Shown here: piece by piece, positions 43,700-55,347 of the stretch | How positions within the stretch are numbered: the stretch's first letter is position 1 | Layout of the letters: each line of letters begins with the position of its first letter | NCBI RefSeq assembly: GCF_016907435.1 | Contig: NZ_JAFBBZ010000001.1 | Span: 1 to 64,000, forward strand | Direction of reading: 5' to 3' | DNA length: 64,000 nucleotides | Source: Nocardioides salarius | Lineage (GTDB): Bacteria > Actinomycetota > Actinomycetes > Propionibacteriales > Nocardioidaceae | Position numbers and translations under genes: made by a program | The notes under the pieces: model-generated | Told to the model about the DNA's origin: nothing | What the model saw: only the letters and a program-made list of their open reading frames with translations | The model's database searches: none

Positions 43700-43705
43700 A
43701 CGCTA
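43700..43705 (-). promoter_or_regulatory. Putative -10 element of corA (leaderless)
   Basis: TAGCGT on the minus strand, 6 nt before GTG 43693. It is divergent from TACAGT at 43735-43740. Confidence 0.45.
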
Positions 43706-43734
43706 GTGCCCCGGCCGGCTCGGGTGTCCCCGGC

Positions 43735-43740
43735 TACAGT
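43735..43740 (+). promoter_or_regulatory. Putative -10 element of the histidine phosphatase gene
   Basis: TACAGT ends 7 nt before ATG 43748. Confidence 0.45.
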
Positions 43741-43747
43741 CCGGGGC

Positions 43748-44506
43748 ATGGCCACGATGGTGCTGATCCGGCACGGACGCACGACCGCCAACGCCACCGG
43801 CGTCCTCGCCGGACGCACCCCCGGCGTCGAGCTCGACGAGACCGGTCGCGCGCAGGCGCAGCGGGCGGGGGAGCGGCTCGCTGGGGTGCCGCTCGCGGCG
43901 GTGGTGACCAGCCCGATGCTGCGCTGCTGCCAGACCGCGGATGCGGTGCTGGCCCAGCAGGGCGCGGCCCCGGTCCTCGAGACCGACGACGGCGTCACCG
44001 AGTGCGACTACGGCGACTGGCAGGGCGGCGCGCTGAAGGACCTGGCGGGCGAGCCCCTGTGGCGCACCGTGCAGACCCAGCCCTCCGCCGTCACCTTCCC
44101 CGGAGGGGAGTCGATGGCGGGCATGCAGGCGCGCGCCGTGGCCGCCGTACGCCGCCTCGACGCGCGGGTCGAGGCCGAGCACGGCCCGGGCGCGGTGTGG
44201 GCCGTGGTCAGCCACGGCGACATCATCAAGTCGGTGCTCGCCGACGCGCTGGGCCTGCACCTCGACCTCTTCCAGCGCATCGGCGTCGACCCGGCCTCGA
44301 TCTCGATGGTGCGCTACACCGAGCAGCGGCCCTACGTGCTGGCCAGCAACACCCACGCCGGCGACCTGGCGTGGCTGGTGCCGCCGCCCGCGGCCGACGA
44401 GCAGGCGAGCACGGGCGACGCCCCCGTCGGCGGCGGCGCGGGGCCCGACGAGCCCGTCCCCGCACGACCGGGTGGGTCGGCCGGCTCCGCGGCGCCCCTA
44501 GGCTGA
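43748..44506 (+). CDS. Histidine phosphatase family protein (MSMEG_4193-type)
   Basis: The 252-residue phosphatase has MVLIRHGRTTANATGVLAGRTPG (His10 of RHG), SPMLRCCQTADAV, ECDYGDWQG with the acid, and the second His in WAVVSHGDIIKSVL. The last 40 residues are Gly/Ala/Pro-rich. It opens the conserved actinobacterial block with DUF3090, the SCO1664-like protein and mshC. Its role there is not established. Confidence 0.92.
   Translation: MATMVLIRHGRTTANATGVLAGRTPGVELDETGRAQAQRAGERLAGVPLAAVVTSPMLRCCQTADAVLAQQGAAPVLETDDGVTECDYGDWQGGALKDLAGEPLWRTVQTQPSAVTFPGGESMAGMQARAVAAVRRLDARVEAEHGPGAVWAVVSHGDIIKSVLADALGLHLDLFQRIGVDPASISMVRYTEQRPYVLASNTHAGDLAWLVPPPAADEQASTGDAPVGGGAGPDEPVPARPGGSAGSAAPLG
44499..44504 (+). 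promoter_or_regulatory. Internal -10-like element before the DUF3090 gene
   Basis: TAGGCT overlaps the end of the phosphatase gene and ends 7 nt before ATG 44512, so the DUF3090 gene may have its own leaderless promoter. Confidence 0.4.
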
Positions 44507-44511
44507 GGGCC

Positions 44512-45087
44512 ATGCCAGTCGTCCACGCATTCGACCCGCCGGAGCGCTTCGTCACCGGCACCGTCGGCGAGCCCGGGTCCCGCACGTTCTTCCTCCAGGC
44601 CCGCAGCGGCAGCCGTGTCGTCAGCGTGGCCCTGGAGAAGCAGCAGGTCGCCGCGCTGGCCGAGCGGGTCGACGAGCTGCTCGACGAGGTGATGGGCTCC
44701 GAGACCTCCACCGCCGTGATCCCGGCCGTCGCGCCCCTGGGCCTGCAGGACACCGACCCGCTCGAGCAGCCCATCGACGAGGAGTTCCGCGCGGGCACGA
44801 TGACGCTGTCGTGGGACCCCGACGACGAGCGCATCGTGATCGAGGTCTTCCCCTACAGCGAGGCCGCGGTGGTCTCCCCGGAGCAGGTCGACCAGGACTT
44901 CGAGGAGCCCGAGCCCGACGAGGTGCTCCTGGTGCGCCTGGAGGCCGGGGCCGCGCGGGCCTTCGTGCAGCGCACCGAGCAGGTCCTCGAGGCCGGGCGG
45001 CCCAGCTGCCCGTTCTGCGGCAACCCGATCGACCCCGACGGCCACCTGTGCGTGCGGGCCAACGGGTTCCGCCGCCGTGAGCCCTGA
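44512..45087 (+). CDS. DUF3090 family protein with zinc-knuckle end
   Basis: The 191-residue protein starts HAFDPPERFVTGTVGEPG and RTFFLQARSGSRVVSVALEK, the DUF3090 beginning, in which a beta-rich domain is followed by an acidic stretch. It ends with CPFCGNPIDPDGHLCVRANG, a CxxC...C zinc-like site. Function is unknown. It overlaps the next gene by 11 bp. Confidence 0.92.
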   Translation: MPVVHAFDPPERFVTGTVGEPGSRTFFLQARSGSRVVSVALEKQQVAALAERVDELLDEVMGSETSTAVIPAVAPLGLQDTDPLEQPIDEEFRAGTMTLSWDPDDERIVIEVFPYSEAAVVSPEQVDQDFEEPEPDEVLLVRLEAGAARAFVQRTEQVLEAGRPSCPFCGNPIDPDGHLCVRANGFRRREP

Positions 45088-45886
45088 GCAGCAGGTCGAC
45101 CTGGTCGAGCACGAGCTCGAGCTGCGCGGGCGCATCCTGCCCGCGTCGAACGCCACCTTCCTGGGCACCATCGGCGAGCTCCAGGTGGTCTACAAGCCGA
45201 TCGCCGGCGAGCGCCCCCTGTGGGACTTCCCCGGCGCCGTGCTGGCCCACCGCGAGGTGGCGGCCCACGTCGTGGCGCAGGTCTTCGCCGGCCCCGACCG
45301 GCCGGTGCTGGTGCCGCGCACCTGGCTGCGCGAGGGCCCGCACGGCCCCGGCATGGTCCAGGAGTGGCAGGAGCCCGACCCGGAGGCCGAGGCCGTGACC
45401 CTGGTGCCCTCGGGGTCGACGCCCGAGGGCTACCTGCACGTCTTCGACGGCTACGACGCCGAGGACCGGCTGGTCTCCCTGGTGCACGAGGACACTGCGG
45501 CGCTGCGCTCGATGGCGGTGCTCGACGTGCTGCTCAACAACGCCGACCGCAAGGGCGGGCACGTGCTGGCGATGGGCGACGGGCGCCGCTACGGCGTCGA
45601 CCACGGCATCGCCTTCCACACCGAGCCCAAGCTGCGCACGGTGCTCTGGGGCTGGCTGGGCGCACCGTTGACCGACGCCGACCGGGCCGCTGTCGAACGG
45701 GTGCGCGACGGGGTTCGCGGAGCGGAGTGCGGGGGAGCGGGGGAGCCGCTGGCCGACCGGCTGGTGCCCCTGCTCGCCGACGACGAGATCGAGGCGCTGG
45801 CCCGGCGCTGTGAGCGGCTGCTGGCCCGAGGCACCATGCCGGCCCCCGACGCCGACGGCCCGGCCATCCCCTGGCCGCCGTTCTGA
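45077..45886 (+). CDS. SCO1664 family protein (PI3/4-kinase-like fold)
   Basis: The 269-residue protein has a nucleotide-binding-like lysine strand (GELQVVYKPIAGERPLWDF). A catalytic-loop-like VLLNNADRKGGHVL and a metal-loop-like YGVDHGIAFH follow. These match the DR..N and DxG logic of PI3/PI4-kinase-like folds, so a kinase activity is plausible but unproven. GTG 45077 lies inside the DUF3090 end, so translation is coupled. Confidence 0.88.
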   Translation: MSPEQQVDLVEHELELRGRILPASNATFLGTIGELQVVYKPIAGERPLWDFPGAVLAHREVAAHVVAQVFAGPDRPVLVPRTWLREGPHGPGMVQEWQEPDPEAEAVTLVPSGSTPEGYLHVFDGYDAEDRLVSLVHEDTAALRSMAVLDVLLNNADRKGGHVLAMGDGRRYGVDHGIAFHTEPKLRTVLWGWLGAPLTDADRAAVERVRDGVRGAECGGAGEPLADRLVPLLADDEIEALARRCERLLARGTMPAPDADGPAIPWPPF

Positions 45887-45930
45887 GCCCGGCGACGGTG
45901 GTCGATCCTCGTCCCGGGCCGGGCACCCTC

Positions 45931-45936
45931 TAGGCT
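45931..45936 (+). promoter_or_regulatory. Putative -10 element of mshC (leaderless)
   Basis: TAGGCT ends 6 nt before ATG 45943. Confidence 0.5.
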
Positions 45937-45942
45937 CGCCCC

Positions 45943-47181
45943 ATGCGTGCCTGGTCTGCCCCGGAGATGCCCGCCCTCCCCGCGAGCGGCCCGGCTGTCT
46001 CGCTGCACGACACCCCCAGCGGCTCGCGCCGCCCGGTGGTGCCCGAGGGCACCGCCCGGCTCTACGCCTGCGGCATCACGCCCTACGACGCCACCCACAT
46101 GGGCCACGCGGCGACGTACGTCGGCGTCGACCTGCTCAACCGGGCGTGGCGCAACGCCGGTCACGACGTCGCCTTCGTGCAGAACGTCACCGACGTCGAC
46201 GACCCGCTGCTGGAGCGGGCCACCAAGGTCGGTGTCGACTGGGTGGCGCTGGCCGAGCGCGAGACCGAGCTCTTCCGCCAGGACATGCAGGCGCTGCGCG
46301 TGCTCCCGCCGCGCGACTACGTCGGCGCCGTCGAGTCGATCCCGCTGGTCATCGACCTGATCGAGCGGCTCCAGGCCGCCGGGTCGGTCTACCGGGTCGA
46401 GGACGACTGGTACTTCTCGGTGCACGCCGACCCCGCCTTCGGCGAGGAGTCGGGGATGGACCGCGAGACGATGCTGCGGATCTTCCCCGAGCGCGGCGGC
46501 GACCCCGACCGCCCCGGCAAGAAGGATCCCCTCGACTGCCTGGTCTGGCGCGGCGAGCGGGCCGGCGAGCCGTCGTGGCCCAGCCCCTTCGGGCCCGGGC
46601 GCCCCGGCTGGCACGTCGAGTGCACCGCCATCGCGGTGGAGCACCTCGGCAACGACTTCGACGTGCAGGCCGGCGGCAGCGACCTGGTCTTCCCGCACCA
46701 CGAGATGTGCGCCGGCCACGCCCAGGTGGCCGAGCCCGGCGCCCGCTTCGCGCAGGTCTACATCCACGCCGGGATGGTGGCCTACGACGGCGAGAAGATG
46801 TCGAAGTCGAAGGGCAACCTCGTCTTCGTCTCGGCGCTGCGCCACGCCGACGTCGACCCGATGGCCATCCGGCTGACCCTGCTGCGCCACCACTACCGCT
46901 CCGAATGGGAGTGGACCGACGCCGACCTGCTGGCCAGCGTCGACATGCTCGCCACCTGGCGCCGCGCTCTGTCGCTGGGTGCCGGCGCGCCGTCGGCCCC
47001 GGTGGTGGAGGCCGTGCTGGCCGCCTGCGCCGACGACCTCGACGCCGCCACCGCGGTGGGCGTGGTCGACGACTGGGCGCGCGCCACGCTGGGCACCGAC
47101 GGGCTCGCCGACACCTCCGACGCCCAGGCCGCCCTCGGCGTGCACCGCGTCCTCGACGCGGCCCTCGGCCTGTCGCTCTGA
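45943..47181 (+). CDS. mshC: Mycothiol ligase MshC (L-cysteine:GlcN-inositol ligase)
   Basis: This 412-residue enzyme joins cysteine to glucosaminyl-inositol with ATP, the third step of mycothiol synthesis. It derives from cysteinyl-tRNA synthetase. [16 protein letters not shown] near 43 carries the zinc Cys and HIGH-type motif, and [12 protein letters not shown] near 290 is the KMSKS motif. [15 protein letters not shown] and [11 protein letters not shown] hold further zinc ligands. At about 412 residues and lacking the anticodon-binding domain, it matches MshC rather than CysS. Confidence 0.95.
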   Translation: MRAWSAPEMPALPASGPAVSLHDTPSGSRRPVVPEGTARLYACGITPYDATHMGHAATYVGVDLLNRAWRNAGHDVAFVQNVTDVDDPLLERATKVGVDWVALAERETELFRQDMQALRVLPPRDYVGAVESIPLVIDLIERLQAAGSVYRVEDDWYFSVHADPAFGEESGMDRETMLRIFPERGGDPDRPGKKDPLDCLVWRGERAGEPSWPSPFGPGRPGWHVECTAIAVEHLGNDFDVQAGGSDLVFPHHEMCAGHAQVAEPGARFAQVYIHAGMVAYDGEKMSKSKGNLVFVSALRHADVDPMAIRLTLLRHHYRSEWEWTDADLLASVDMLATWRRALSLGAGAPSAPVVEAVLAACADDLDAATAVGVVDDWARATLGTDGLADTSDAQAALGVHRVLDAALGLSL

Positions 47182-47200
47182 CGCGAGCGGCGGCGGCCGG

Positions 47201-48049
47201 TCAGTCGTCGCTCTGGCGCCGCTTGAGGTAGCGCTCGAACTCGCGGGCGATGGCCTCGCCCGAGGCCTCCGGCAGGTCGGTGGTGTCGCGGGTCTCCTCG
47301 AGGGCGCGCACGTAGTCGGCGACGTCCTCGTCGTCCTCGGCCAGCTCGTCGACGCCGCGCTCCCAGGCGCGCGCCTCCTCGGGCAGCTCGCCGAGGGGGA
47401 TCGAGATCTCCAGCAGGTCCTCGATCTGGCCGATCAGCGCCAAGGTGGCCTTCGGGCAGGGCGGCTGGGCGACGTAGTGCGGCACCGCCGCCCAGTAGGA
47501 GACCGCGGGCATGTCGACGCGCACGCAGGCGTCCTGGAAGACGCCGACGATGCCGGTCGGGCCCTCGTACGTCGACTGCTCGAGCTTGAGCCGGTCGACC
47601 AGCTCGGGCTCGGTGGCGGTGCCGGTGACCGGGATCGGGCGGGTGTGCGGGGTGTCGGCCAGCAGGGCCCCCAGGGTCACCACCAGCTCGCCGCCCAGCT
47701 CGTCGACCGCGGCGAGCAGCTCGGCGCAGAACTGGCGCCAGCGGATGTTGGGCTCGATGCCGCGGACCAGGATGATGTCGCGGCCCAGGTCGGGCGGGGA
47801 GGCGACCGCGATCTGGGTGGTGGGCCAGGTGATGCGCCGGTGCCCGAGCTCGTCGCTGCCCACGACCGGGCGGTTGACCTGGAAGTCGTAGAAGTCCTCG
47901 GGGTCCACCGCGCCGACCACCCGGGCGCCCCAGGCGAGCATGAGGTGGTCGACGACCGACGAGGCCACGTCGGCCGCGTCGTTCCAGCCCTCGAAGGCCG
48001 CGATCACGATGGGGTCGACCAGGTCAGGGGCGTCCTCGATCTCGATCAC
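47201..48049 (-). CDS. PAC2 family protein (proteasome-assembly-chaperone-like)
   Basis: The 282-residue protein has the PAC2 fold: PIVIAAFEGWNDAADVASSV at the start, DIILVRGIEPNIRWRQFC near 100 and VVTLGALLADTPHTRPIPV. The family resembles eukaryotic proteasome assembly chaperone 2. In actinobacteria its role is not settled, although this genome does have a proteasome. The long acidic C-terminus is probably helical. GTG 48049 has TACGCT 6 nt upstream; the open frame upstream is an artefact. Confidence 0.92.
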   Translation of the reverse strand: MIEIEDAPDLVDPIVIAAFEGWNDAADVASSVVDHLMLAWGARVVGAVDPEDFYDFQVNRPVVGSDELGHRRITWPTTQIAVASPPDLGRDIILVRGIEPNIRWRQFCAELLAAVDELGGELVVTLGALLADTPHTRPIPVTGTATEPELVDRLKLEQSTYEGPTGIVGVFQDACVRVDMPAVSYWAAVPHYVAQPPCPKATLALIGQIEDLLEISIPLGELPEEARAWERGVDELAEDDEDVADYVRALEETRDTTDLPEASGEAIAREFERYLKRRQSDD

Positions 48050-48055
48050 CGACCC

Positions 48056-48061
48056 AGCGTA
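48056..48061 (-). promoter_or_regulatory. Putative -10 element of the PAC2 gene (leaderless)
   Basis: TACGCT on the minus strand, 6 nt before GTG 48049. Confidence 0.45.
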
Positions 48062-48208
48062 GTCACCCCCCAGCTCACCTCCCCGGGGATTTCGCCCGCC
48101 GCGCGCGCCGGTGTCACCATCTGAACACCCTGTCCAGCCTTCGGACACCCTCCTAGGCTGGCGGGACCCGCTCGGGGCGCCGCCGGTGCCCCACGAGAGG
48201 AGAGCCGC

Positions 48209-51973
<3,765 letters not shown>

Positions 51974-51976
51974 CCC

Positions 51977-52648
51977 GTGGCCGACGACGCGAGCCCGGGG
52001 CTGCCCGCAGCCCTGCTGTGGGACATGGACGGCACCCTGGTCGACACCGAGCCCTACTGGATCGAGACCGAGTTCGCCCTCGCCGAGCGGTACGGCGGCA
52101 CCTGGTCGCGGGCGCAGGCCCTCGACCTGGTCGGCAACGACCTGCTGACCTCGGGGCGCTACATCCGCGAGCACATGGGCATCGACCTGACGCCTGAGCG
52201 GATCGTCGAGGAGCTCCTCGACGGGGTGGTGGCCCGCGTCGAGCGGGCCGTGCCCTGGGTGCCGGGAGCGCGGGAGCTGCTGCTCGAGGCAAGTGGGGCG
52301 GGGATCGCCTGCGCGCTGGTCACGATGTCCTACGAGCGGTTCGTGGCACCGATCCTTGCGCACCTGCCGCCCGAGACGTTCCGGGTCATCGTCACCGGCG
52401 ACAAGGTCGAGCTCGGCAAGCCGCACCCCGAGCCCTACCTGACAGCGGCCGCCGCCCTCGGCGTCGCACCGCGGGACTGCGTGGCCATCGAGGACTCCAA
52501 CACCGGCGCCAAGTCGGCCGAGGCCGCCGGTTGCACGGTGCTGGTGGTCGAGAACCACGTGCCGGTGCTGCCCGGGCCGCGGCGCGTGCTGCGACCCACG
52601 CTCGAGGGTCTGTCCCCGCGGGACCTCGGCGACCTGCTGATGCGCTGA
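51977..52648 (+). CDS. HAD superfamily hydrolase (beta-phosphoglucomutase-like)
   Basis: The 223-residue phosphatase has the nucleophile motif LLWDMDGTLVDTEPYW near 17, CALVTMSYERFVAP as motif 2, GKPHPEPYLTAAAALG with the Lys, and VAIEDSNTGAKSAEAAG as motif 4. A helical cap lies between about 30 and 100. The GTG start is 3 bp after the metH stop, so it is coupled to it; a link to one-carbon or phospho-metabolite repair is only an inference. Confidence 0.92.
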   Translation: MADDASPGLPAALLWDMDGTLVDTEPYWIETEFALAERYGGTWSRAQALDLVGNDLLTSGRYIREHMGIDLTPERIVEELLDGVVARVERAVPWVPGARELLLEASGAGIACALVTMSYERFVAPILAHLPPETFRVIVTGDKVELGKPHPEPYLTAAAALGVAPRDCVAIEDSNTGAKSAEAAGCTVLVVENHVPVLPGPRRVLRPTLEGLSPRDLGDLLMR

Positions 52649-52664
52649 GCCGCGCCGTCCCGGG

Positions 52665-52676
52665 GGTACTAGTACC
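52665..52676. promoter_or_regulatory. Perfect 12-bp palindrome upstream of the two-component operon
   Basis: GGTACTAGTACC is self-complementary over its full length. It lies 16 bp after the HAD stop and about 286 bp before the secreted protein gene. Sites of this size and symmetry suit the NarL-type regulator encoded downstream. Confidence 0.5.
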
Positions 52677-52842
52677 ACCGGACGATGGTGACCGGGACCA
52701 CGCAGGGCGCAGCATGGAACCACTCGGAACGACGGGAGCAGGGCACCTGCCTCGCCGTACCGGCCGTGCTCGACAACGCCACCACGCCTTCCCTGGGCGA
52801 GCGGCGCCCGGCCCAGATGGCCGGGTGGTGACGGTGCCGAGC

Positions 52843-52867
52843 GCGGCCGGGACCGGGTCCCGGCCGC
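52843..52867 (+). terminator. Hairpin upstream of the secreted protein gene
   Basis: Arms GCGGCCGGGAC and GTCCCGGCCGC (11 bp) enclose a 3-nt loop, with no T-tract. It may end the metH-HAD transcript or act as an attenuator in the leader of the next operon. Confidence 0.5.
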
Positions 52868-52961
52868 AGAACTGCTGGTCGCCGGGTCAGTCGCGTGCGA
52901 TCCTGTGACGACCCACCCGAGATCCGCGTCCGTGCGCGGTGAGCAGACCAAGAGGGCCACC

Positions 52962-53387
52962 ATGAGCCACCTCGAGCGCAGCACCTCCGGCCGGTCGGCC
53001 CTGGCGCTCGGCCTGCTGCTCGCCGCGGGGCTGGCGCCCTGCGGGCTGGTCGCCTCGCCGGCCGCGGCCAAGGCCGACGTGGTGGCCTCGGGTCCGTGCC
53101 GCGGCGCACCCGACAGCACCTGGAAGCTCAAGGTCGACCAGGAGGCCAACGGCAGCCTGACCGTCACCGCGGCCGTCTTCAGCGACGACACCGACGAGTG
53201 GGGCTGGAAGCTCAAGCACAACGACGACGTCTCGGCCAAGGGCACCGTCACCGCCCGTGACGCCGACAGGTCCTTCCGGGTCGCGCGCTCGATGGTCGAC
53301 TTCACTGGCCCCGACGAGATCGTCTTCCGCGCCGGCAACAAGGACAGCGACGAGATCTGTCGCGGCGACGTCACGTTCAACGGGTGA
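52962..53387 (+). CDS. Small secreted protein preceding a two-component system
   Basis: The 141-residue protein has a signal peptide (ALALGLLLAAGLAPCGLVAS; likely cleavage after AKA at 38). The mature domain of about 100 residues is beta-rich. Two Cys (46 and 133, in SGPCRGAP and EICRGDV) near its ends could form a disulfide. TWKLKVDQEANGSLTV and WGWKLKHNDDVSAKG share a WKLK element. I do not recognise the family. AGAGGG precedes ATG 52962. Its stop overlaps the kinase start (GTGA), so it is probably part of the signalling system. Confidence 0.75.
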   Translation: MSHLERSTSGRSALALGLLLAAGLAPCGLVASPAAAKADVVASGPCRGAPDSTWKLKVDQEANGSLTVTAAVFSDDTDEWGWKLKHNDDVSAKGTVTARDADRSFRVARSMVDFTGPDEIVFRAGNKDSDEICRGDVTFNG

Positions 53388-54724
53388 GCACCCCCCTCCC
53401 CGGTGCGCTGGGTGCACCGCCCGCGCGTGCCACCTGGTTCCGCAGCCCGGTCGCCCTGCTCCTGGCCGTCAGCGCGGTGCTGGTGGCCGCCATCTTCGTG
53501 GCCACCAACGTGATCGCCGACGACGCCGCCCGCGACGCCGCCCGCGCCCAGGCCGAGTCGGTCAGCGAGCTCCTGGCCCAGACCACGGCCGAGCCGTACG
53601 TCGCTGCCGGCCTGCTCAGCGGCAAGTTCGGCGCCGTCGACAAGTTCTTCCGCAAAGTACCCAACCTGCTGCAGGCCCGCGACGTCGACAGCGTCGACCT
53701 CTTCGCACCCGACGGCACCTTGATCTACAGCCAGGACGACCCCGACGCCGTGCCCATCATCAGCCGCGAGCGCTATGCCCTGAGCAGCGCCCAGCAGCGG
53801 GTGCTGCGCGAGGGCGGCACCGGCTCCGAGCTCGCCGACCCGGCGTCACCGCGCAGCCTCGACCGGGCGGGCGACGAGCGCGGGCTGGTCAAGATCTTCA
53901 CCCGCATCGAGACCGAGACCGGCGAGCCGGTCCTCTTCGTCGCCTACTGGGCCCTCGACGGCCTGGAGGAGGGGCGCAGCGAGATCTTCGGCGCCTTCCG
54001 GTGGATCACCCTGGGGCCGCTCGTGCTGCTCTCCTTGATCTCGGCGGTGATGCTGGGGCTGCTCACCACCCAGGTGCGCCGTGCCGGCCGCGAGCGCGAG
54101 CGCCTGCTGGAGGCGGCGATGACCGCCTCCGACGCGGAGCGCCGCCGCATCGCGCGCGACCTGCACGACGGCGTCGTGCAGGACCTCGCCGGCACCGCCT
54201 TCTCGCTCTCCGCGGTGTCGCGCGACCTCGAGGTGCCGCCACACCTGCGCGGGCGCCTGGCCGGCGCCGGCGACTCGCTGCGTGACGGGCTGCGCTCGCT
54301 GCGCTCGCTGCTCGCCGAGATCCACCCGCCCGACCTGCACGGCAAGGGCCTGGCCTCGGCCGTGGCCGACCTGCTCGCCCCGGTCAGCGCGGCGGGCATC
54401 ACTGCCTCGGCCAGCGTCGAGGACGTCGAGGACGCGCCCGCCGCCGAGGTGGCGATGCTGTGGCGGGTGACCCAGGAGGCGGTGCGCAACACGGTGCGCC
54501 ACGCCGAGGCATCCACGCTGGCCGTCACCGTGCGCGGCACCGGCTCGGGCAGCCTGCTGGAGGTGGTCGACGACGGCATCGGCTTCGACCAGGCGTGCCA
54601 CCGCGGGCCCGAGCACTTCGGGCTCACCGGCCTGCGCAGCCTCGTCGCCGACGCCGGCGGGCGGCTCGAGGTGCGCTCCGCACCGGGCGAGGGGACCATC
54701 GTGCGCCTCGAGGTGCGCCGGTGA
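53384..54724 (+). CDS. NarL-type sensor histidine kinase
   Basis: The 446-residue kinase has two membrane helices (about 22-44 and 207-229) flanking an extracytoplasmic sensor domain of about 160 residues. The H-box is ERRRIARDLHDGVVQDLAG (phospho-His 261) of the HisKA_3 class. The ATPase motifs RVTQEAVRNTVRHAEA, VVDDGIGFD and GLTGLRSLVADAGGRLEV follow. No HAMP domain is apparent. It overlaps both neighbours, and the secreted protein gene upstream suggests its ligand or modulator. Confidence 0.93.
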   Translation: MSTPLPGALGAPPARATWFRSPVALLLAVSAVLVAAIFVATNVIADDAARDAARAQAESVSELLAQTTAEPYVAAGLLSGKFGAVDKFFRKVPNLLQARDVDSVDLFAPDGTLIYSQDDPDAVPIISRERYALSSAQQRVLREGGTGSELADPASPRSLDRAGDERGLVKIFTRIETETGEPVLFVAYWALDGLEEGRSEIFGAFRWITLGPLVLLSLISAVMLGLLTTQVRRAGRERERLLEAAMTASDAERRRIARDLHDGVVQDLAGTAFSLSAVSRDLEVPPHLRGRLAGAGDSLRDGLRSLRSLLAEIHPPDLHGKGLASAVADLLAPVSAAGITASASVEDVEDAPAAEVAMLWRVTQEAVRNTVRHAEASTLAVTVRGTGSGSLLEVVDDGIGFDQACHRGPEHFGLTGLRSLVADAGGRLEVRSAPGEGTIVRLEVRR

Positions 54725-55347
54725 GCGCGGGGCCGATCCGGGTGGTGCTGGTCGACGACCACGCCGTGATCCGGGCCGGGCTGGCGCAGCTGCTGGCCTC
54801 GACCGACGACATCAGCGTCGTGGGGCAGGCAGGCGAGGGGCTGCAGGCGGTCGACGTGGTCCGCGAGGTGCGTCCCGACGTGGTCCTGATGGACCTGCAG
54901 ATGCCCGGTGTCGACGGCGTGGCCGCGACCCGGCGGGTGCGCGCGGAGGTGCCGGGCGTCGACGTCCTGGTGCTGACGAGCTTCTCCGACAGCGAGCGGA
55001 TCCTCGACGCCCTCGACGCCGGCGCGGTCGGCTACCTGCTCAAGGACGCCGACCCCGACGACGTGCTGGCCGGCATCCGGGCCGTGGCCCGCGGCGAGTC
55101 GCCGATCCACCCCAGGGCCGCGCGAGCGCTCCTGGGCGCCCGCTCCGGCAGCTCCCGGCCCCAGCTGACCGCCCGCGAGGTCGAGGTGCTGCGCCTGGTC
55201 CGCGACGGCCTGGCCAACAAGCAGATCGCCCGCCGCCTCGACATCAGCGAGCGCACGGTGAAGGCGCACCTGACCTCGGCCTTCGCCCGCATCGGGGTCG
55301 TGGACCGCACCCAGGCCGCGGTGTGGGCCCAGCGCCACGACCTCTAG
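54721..55347 (+). CDS. NarL/FixJ-family response regulator
   Basis: The 208-residue regulator has a receiver domain (VVLVDDHAVIRAGL; phospho-Asp 58 in VLMDLQMPG; Lys in YLLKDADPDD). The LuxR-type HTH follows at about 147-200 (LTAREVEVLRLVRDGLANKQ, then IARRLDISERTVKAHL). The GTG start overlaps the kinase stop (GTGA). A likely target is the palindrome at 52665. Its TAG stop lies in a CTAG shared with the convergent nuclease. Confidence 0.95.
   Translation: MSAGPIRVVLVDDHAVIRAGLAQLLASTDDISVVGQAGEGLQAVDVVREVRPDVVLMDLQMPGVDGVAATRRVRAEVPGVDVLVLTSFSDSERILDALDAGAVGYLLKDADPDDVLAGIRAVARGESPIHPRAARALLGARSGSSRPQLTAREVEVLRLVRDGLANKQIARRLDISERTVKAHLTSAFARIGVVDRTQAAVWAQRHDL

Larger units (their letters stand above)
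52649..52961. other. 313-bp intergenic region with palindrome and hairpin
   Basis: It holds the palindrome at 52665-52676 and the hairpin at 52843-52867. I find no convincing gene in it; the open frames are short and lack starts with ribosome sites. It separates the metH-HAD unit from the secreted protein/two-component operon. Confidence 0.6.

Noticed and set aside
48050..48208. Cobalamin or SAM riboswitch upstream of metH
   Set aside because: I looked for a B12-box-like element and SAM-type cores and found neither. Only a weak CCAGCCT/AGGCTGG repeat is present and the gap is short for a cobalamin riboswitch.
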